Source: BMS3BBIN04 sp964552465 (GTDB lineage: Bacteria > Electryoneota > Electryoneia > Electryoneales > Electryoneaceae). From it: DNA of 64,000 nt. Numbering within the stretch: the stretch's first letter is position 1; the number at the start of each line of letters is the position of its first letter. This document shows, in pieces, positions 61,132-64,000 of the stretch. The notes under the pieces are model-generated. The model was not told where the DNA came from and searched no databases. It saw only the letters and a list, made by a program, of their open reading frames with translations. Location of the stretch: contig CAZKGR010000003.1 of NCBI GenBank assembly GCA_964552465.1, forward strand, positions 124,001 through 188,000, written 5' to 3'. Both the position numbers and the translations under genes were made by a program.

Positions 61132-62124
61132 CTAAGTGTCTCCGGACAATCCATCCGGATTTGTCTTGTACAACATCTCAATTAAAAACATAATTGCCCG
61201 CATTACAATCTGAAATGCCTTTCTTCCGGAGAAAGCTTCCCCGGAAGTTACCTTGGCAGTCCCGTGAACGATCTGGTTCCTATAATCCGTAAGCTCGCTG
61301 AGAGTTTGTTCGAAGTTTGCCGGCCAGAGTCCGAGCCGTTCTTCGATGAACATGAGCTTCGCTCGTTTCTCGTTCATACCGCGTTTTCGTCCACGCTTGC
61401 GAATCATCGGAAAATCTACCCCGACGCGTGCCAGAATTGAATCGTAATAAAAATCCAACGCCATCGCGAGCATGACAACGCCTGCCACTTCTTCTTCTTC
61501 ACGGATCAGACGTGCTCCGTTACCCAGATATTGTAGCCATAGTGGTTTTTCCCACTCGCCTGTTTCACCCAAAGCCATCCAGTTCACTGGTGCCGGATCC
61601 GCACGACGGTTTCGTTCGATTTGCCGCGAGAAGAGGATGAATTCACGTTCACTGGTAGAAAGGGGTAGCAGAACCTGGTTATTCGTGATCCATTGGCGTG
61701 CGGCTTTATTGCCATCAACGAGAAAGAACACATCCGGCGGTCGGTGGTAGCTGATGCCGAAGTCAACGATTAACAGGTCATTTGGAGCCGAAAGAACTCG
61801 ACCGCTCGTCGAAAACCCTGGTGTTAAAGGAAGAGCATGAACCGGATCGATGAATAGTTCCGGGTATTCCCTGTAGTAGGTGAGGTAGCCATCGAGGTAC
61901 TCAAACTGCGTTTCGCATTTTGGACACTCTACGATGACGTTCAATCCTTCGCAATTCTCCTCGGTGCTTTCAAAGCAACGCGGACAGCGAATAGTGCGGA
62001 TAGGGAGGATGGTTGCTGCTTGTGGTTCCTGATCCGCTGTCGGTGTGGACTGATGGATTTCCAGAACAGCAGGTCGGTTTCCACCAGTTCGAAAAGATTT
62101 GGATTCGTTGTCGTTTTGGCTCAT
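61132..62124 (-). CDS. Zinc-ribbon protein, unknown function
   Basis: 330 residues. Near residue 45 is a Cys4 ribbon (IRCPRCFESTEENCEGLNVI then VECPKCETQFEYLDG), similar to MJ0042-type ribbons. The remainder is alpha-helical with a basic RKRGRKRGMNEKRAKLMFIE tract and a HEPN-like end (LSELTDYRNQIVHGTAKVTS), a pattern also seen in RNA- or nucleotide-related proteins. ATG at 62124 is used; a TTG at 62136 would add four residues. Soluble, no signal peptide. No function can be assigned. Confidence 0.7.
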   Translation of the reverse strand: MSQNDNESKSFRTGGNRPAVLEIHQSTPTADQEPQAATILPIRTIRCPRCFESTEENCEGLNVIVECPKCETQFEYLDGYLTYYREYPELFIDPVHALPLTPGFSTSGRVLSAPNDLLIVDFGISYHRPPDVFFLVDGNKAARQWITNNQVLLPLSTSEREFILFSRQIERNRRADPAPVNWMALGETGEWEKPLWLQYLGNGARLIREEEEVAGVVMLAMALDFYYDSILARVGVDFPMIRKRGRKRGMNEKRAKLMFIEERLGLWPANFEQTLSELTDYRNQIVHGTAKVTSGEAFSGRKAFQIVMRAIMFLIEMLYKTNPDGLSGDT

Positions 62125-62215
62125 GCTACCGATCAAAGGTAATCGTCATGTTTGCGAGCTTCACGTATTTATCACGGGTGGCAAGGTAACAATATATGAT
62201 CGAACAGTGATATTG

Positions 62216-63934
62216 TTATCTTGCGTTAACGAAAGAAATCCCTCCACTCCAGTCCGATGGCGAGCATGGAATCCAGCGCAGGATCATCTTCTCCGATTGG
62301 TTCCAGATCTCGTTGAAACCGAACAGCCAACCAGAGTTGCAGAGTATGATAAGGGAAGAGGTCAGCTCGGGAAACAAGTCGAAGCTGTTTTGTGATGTAC
62401 GGATAATCGGGAATATACCCGGACCCGTCGGTTCGACCAGGCTGATCACTGCACCTTCGCCGTTCTGAGCGACCCCAGAGATGGCGAAAGACATGAGCAA
62501 TAACGATGACACTCGCTCGTGAACACTAATTGTCAGTCCAATACCGCTACCATCGACATGGTGGTTCGCTTCCACACGTGCGGCCAGAGAACTGGTCTTC
62601 TGATGGTGTCGAAACCATAATCGTGAGATAAGGTGATCCGTTGACGGTCCAGATCCAAGTTGGTCATGACGCAAACGCACGGACGCATCCATATCGAAAG
62701 ATGTCAGGGCCTGAGTTTCAAGTCGGATGAATACCGATTCACGTTGATCCGCGGATGGTTGCGCTTCTTTCCAGTCGGCTGCTACTCCGAACGAAACAAC
62801 AGTTTCTGGCTTGACTAACTGGACGGCCATTTGTGATCCAGTAATTCCGGCTGGATCAGTTCCGAATACCTGCGATGGTCGTGCGTGAAAAGTTGAGAAC
62901 GATTGAGTTGCTCGCCACAGGTAGCCGATTATACGCGTTGCTGGGTTGATTTGGCTTGCAGTGACTACAGCCCCACCCCAAGCGCCTGTGTTTTGACGGG
63001 TGATCTCGGTCGATATGCTATGCTCTCGAATCTGGTCACGCTCCCACTTCAATCCGAGGCCAAGCGCACTGAATTCCTGATCTGCAAAACGGAAACGAGC
63101 GCTCGTAACCTTATGAGACATTGGCTCATTGAAACGTGTGGCAGCGGCGGTAAGATTTAGCTGACCGGAGTTCTGCGGCAGATCCGTGGACAGATGCGAG
63201 CCAATGTGTATCGATGTAAGTGACGGGAGGTCAGCAGGTCGATTTGCATGATTTCCCTGAGTCGAGTAGGGGATGAGGTAGCCGTCGCTGTCGAGTCGGC
63301 CTTCATAGTCAGCGTATCCACCCCAGAGATCAAGCCGGACCGGCACAGGCGATTGTTGTGAACCCAAGGATAGAGCCAACCCTTGCCAGCCGTACCCTTC
63401 TTCGGAACTCAGGTTCATGCGAATCTGTTTTGTCGGACGCCGCAAAGGACCAAGAGGATCAGTAGCTGACGACCACGAGGGAGTTGTCGCGACAGTCCAC
63501 CCCAATGCCTGATCGACACGGAAGTCACCGAGGATCACCCTGAACAGGTTTCTATCTGATTCTACAGCCACCCGCCAATGATCGAGTGCGTCGGGTTCAT
63601 CTGCTTCACGAGCGAGTATTGCGCCGACTTGAAATGAATTTGTATTCACCAGCAATCGCATGAAATGGGCTGGGTATGCATCATTCGTTGGATCAATCAC
63701 CCTCGCTCGCAGGTGAGGTCTATTATCCTGACTTTGCAACCAATCCCACAACGCTGCATCTGATTCTTCCGGAGCATCAAGGAACAGGGGCAGCATATCA
63801 TCGAATTCAAACTCGGAATCTGGAAAATCTCTTTCGGTTGATATCGCGGTGTTATCAGCAGTCGCAATCGATGGAGAAAAACAGAGCAGAGTTGTAAACG
63901 TGATAACAATGGTAGATTTGATATACGCGTTCAT
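62216..63934 (-). CDS. Predicted outer-membrane beta-barrel protein, unknown function
   Basis: 572 residues from the ATG at 63934, with signal peptide MNAYIKSTIVITFTTLLCFS. The body alternates short amphipathic strands and turns throughout (FRVILGDFRVDQALGWTVAT; VPVRLDLWGGYADYEGRLDS; GVAADWKEAQPSADQRESVF). The LGDFRVDxALG region resembles barrels that follow a helix-hairpin-helix domain in FCB-group proteins, but no such N-terminal domain is present here. It is not a TonB receptor (no plug). In-frame ATGs at 63940 and 63961 are alternatives. The remaining 66 bases to the window edge show nothing further. Confidence 0.65.
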   Translation of the reverse strand: MNAYIKSTIVITFTTLLCFSPSIATADNTAISTERDFPDSEFEFDDMLPLFLDAPEESDAALWDWLQSQDNRPHLRARVIDPTNDAYPAHFMRLLVNTNSFQVGAILAREADEPDALDHWRVAVESDRNLFRVILGDFRVDQALGWTVATTPSWSSATDPLGPLRRPTKQIRMNLSSEEGYGWQGLALSLGSQQSPVPVRLDLWGGYADYEGRLDSDGYLIPYSTQGNHANRPADLPSLTSIHIGSHLSTDLPQNSGQLNLTAAATRFNEPMSHKVTSARFRFADQEFSALGLGLKWERDQIREHSISTEITRQNTGAWGGAVVTASQINPATRIIGYLWRATQSFSTFHARPSQVFGTDPAGITGSQMAVQLVKPETVVSFGVAADWKEAQPSADQRESVFIRLETQALTSFDMDASVRLRHDQLGSGPSTDHLISRLWFRHHQKTSSLAARVEANHHVDGSGIGLTISVHERVSSLLLMSFAISGVAQNGEGAVISLVEPTGPGIFPIIRTSQNSFDLFPELTSSLIILCNSGWLFGFNEIWNQSEKMILRWIPCSPSDWSGGISFVNAR

Positions 63935-64000
63935 ACCCATCTCACCGGTCTGATGCACCATTGTACCATTGCATTCCGAATGCTTGACTCCAGCCCAGCC

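Noticed and set aside
1..64000. CRISPR arrays, prophage or insertion sequences
   Set aside because: No regularly spaced direct repeats, integrase, phage structural gene or transposase was seen. The repeats present are dispersed palindromes.

Overview
The window reads as a chromosomal segment of a Gram-negative, diderm bacterium of the FCB superphylum. The pointers are four exported proteins ending in a type IX secretion (T9SS)-like C-terminal sorting domain with a YPNPFNPSTT- or YPNPYRG-type motif, a PorV/PorQ-family outer-membrane protein, a TonB-dependent receptor with an N-terminal carboxypeptidase-regulatory-like domain, LolA, TolC and several Sec lipoproteins. The combination fits uncultured lineages around Marinimicrobia, Calditrichota, KSB1 or Electryoneota better than a cultured genus, but the phylum cannot be fixed from this sequence alone. 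No rRNA, CRISPR array, prophage or intact insertion sequence was seen.

Layout. 1-626: 5' end of pyrR (minus strand) with a complete PyrR attenuation leader (promoter, PyrR-binding loop, terminator). 627-4063: coaE overlapping a long acidic TPR protein. 4100-8310: a MacA/MacB/TolC-type efflux operon with no ATPase gene. 8311-22632: a divergent region with a structured leader, then a seven-gene plus-strand cell-envelope locus (T9SS-type exported protein, alkaline phosphatase, OB-fold exported protein, lipoprotein, TonB receptor, PorV-like protein, NHL-type lipoprotein) that I read as a surface system for handling phosphorylated substrates. 22633-28883: a DUF819 transporter, a small membrane protein, DUF1015, a VOC protein, serC and serA, with two families of dispersed palindromic repeats between the genes, three copies starting 0-2 bases after stop codons.

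29071-37286: secreted S8 and C1A proteases, a four-tRNA cluster (Pro, Arg, His, Glu), a lipoprotein and a TlpA-like thioredoxin. 37415-45598: an HDOD protein; a tight minus-strand operon of a GAF protein, mutM, pgeF, comM/yifB and a degenerate acyl-CoA-synthetase-like protein; pepT and a small membrane protein. 45631-54043: mgtE and rsmA, then rho (plus strand) with a long leader, then a minus-strand operon ftsK-lolA-UPF0104. 54125-57687: pgsA overlapping a very large putative outer-membrane protein that joins an HExxH peptidase, a beta-propeller and a predicted barrel. 57712-63934: a GNAT acetyltransferase, a membrane-anchored EEP-family phosphohydrolase, tRNA-Glu(CTC), an MltB-like lytic transglycosylase, a zinc-ribbon protein and a predicted outer-membrane barrel.

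Most genes end at clear intrinsic terminators. Several starts were moved downstream of the longest open frame because signal peptides, Shine-Dalgarno sequences or upstream terminators and repeats indicate a later start.
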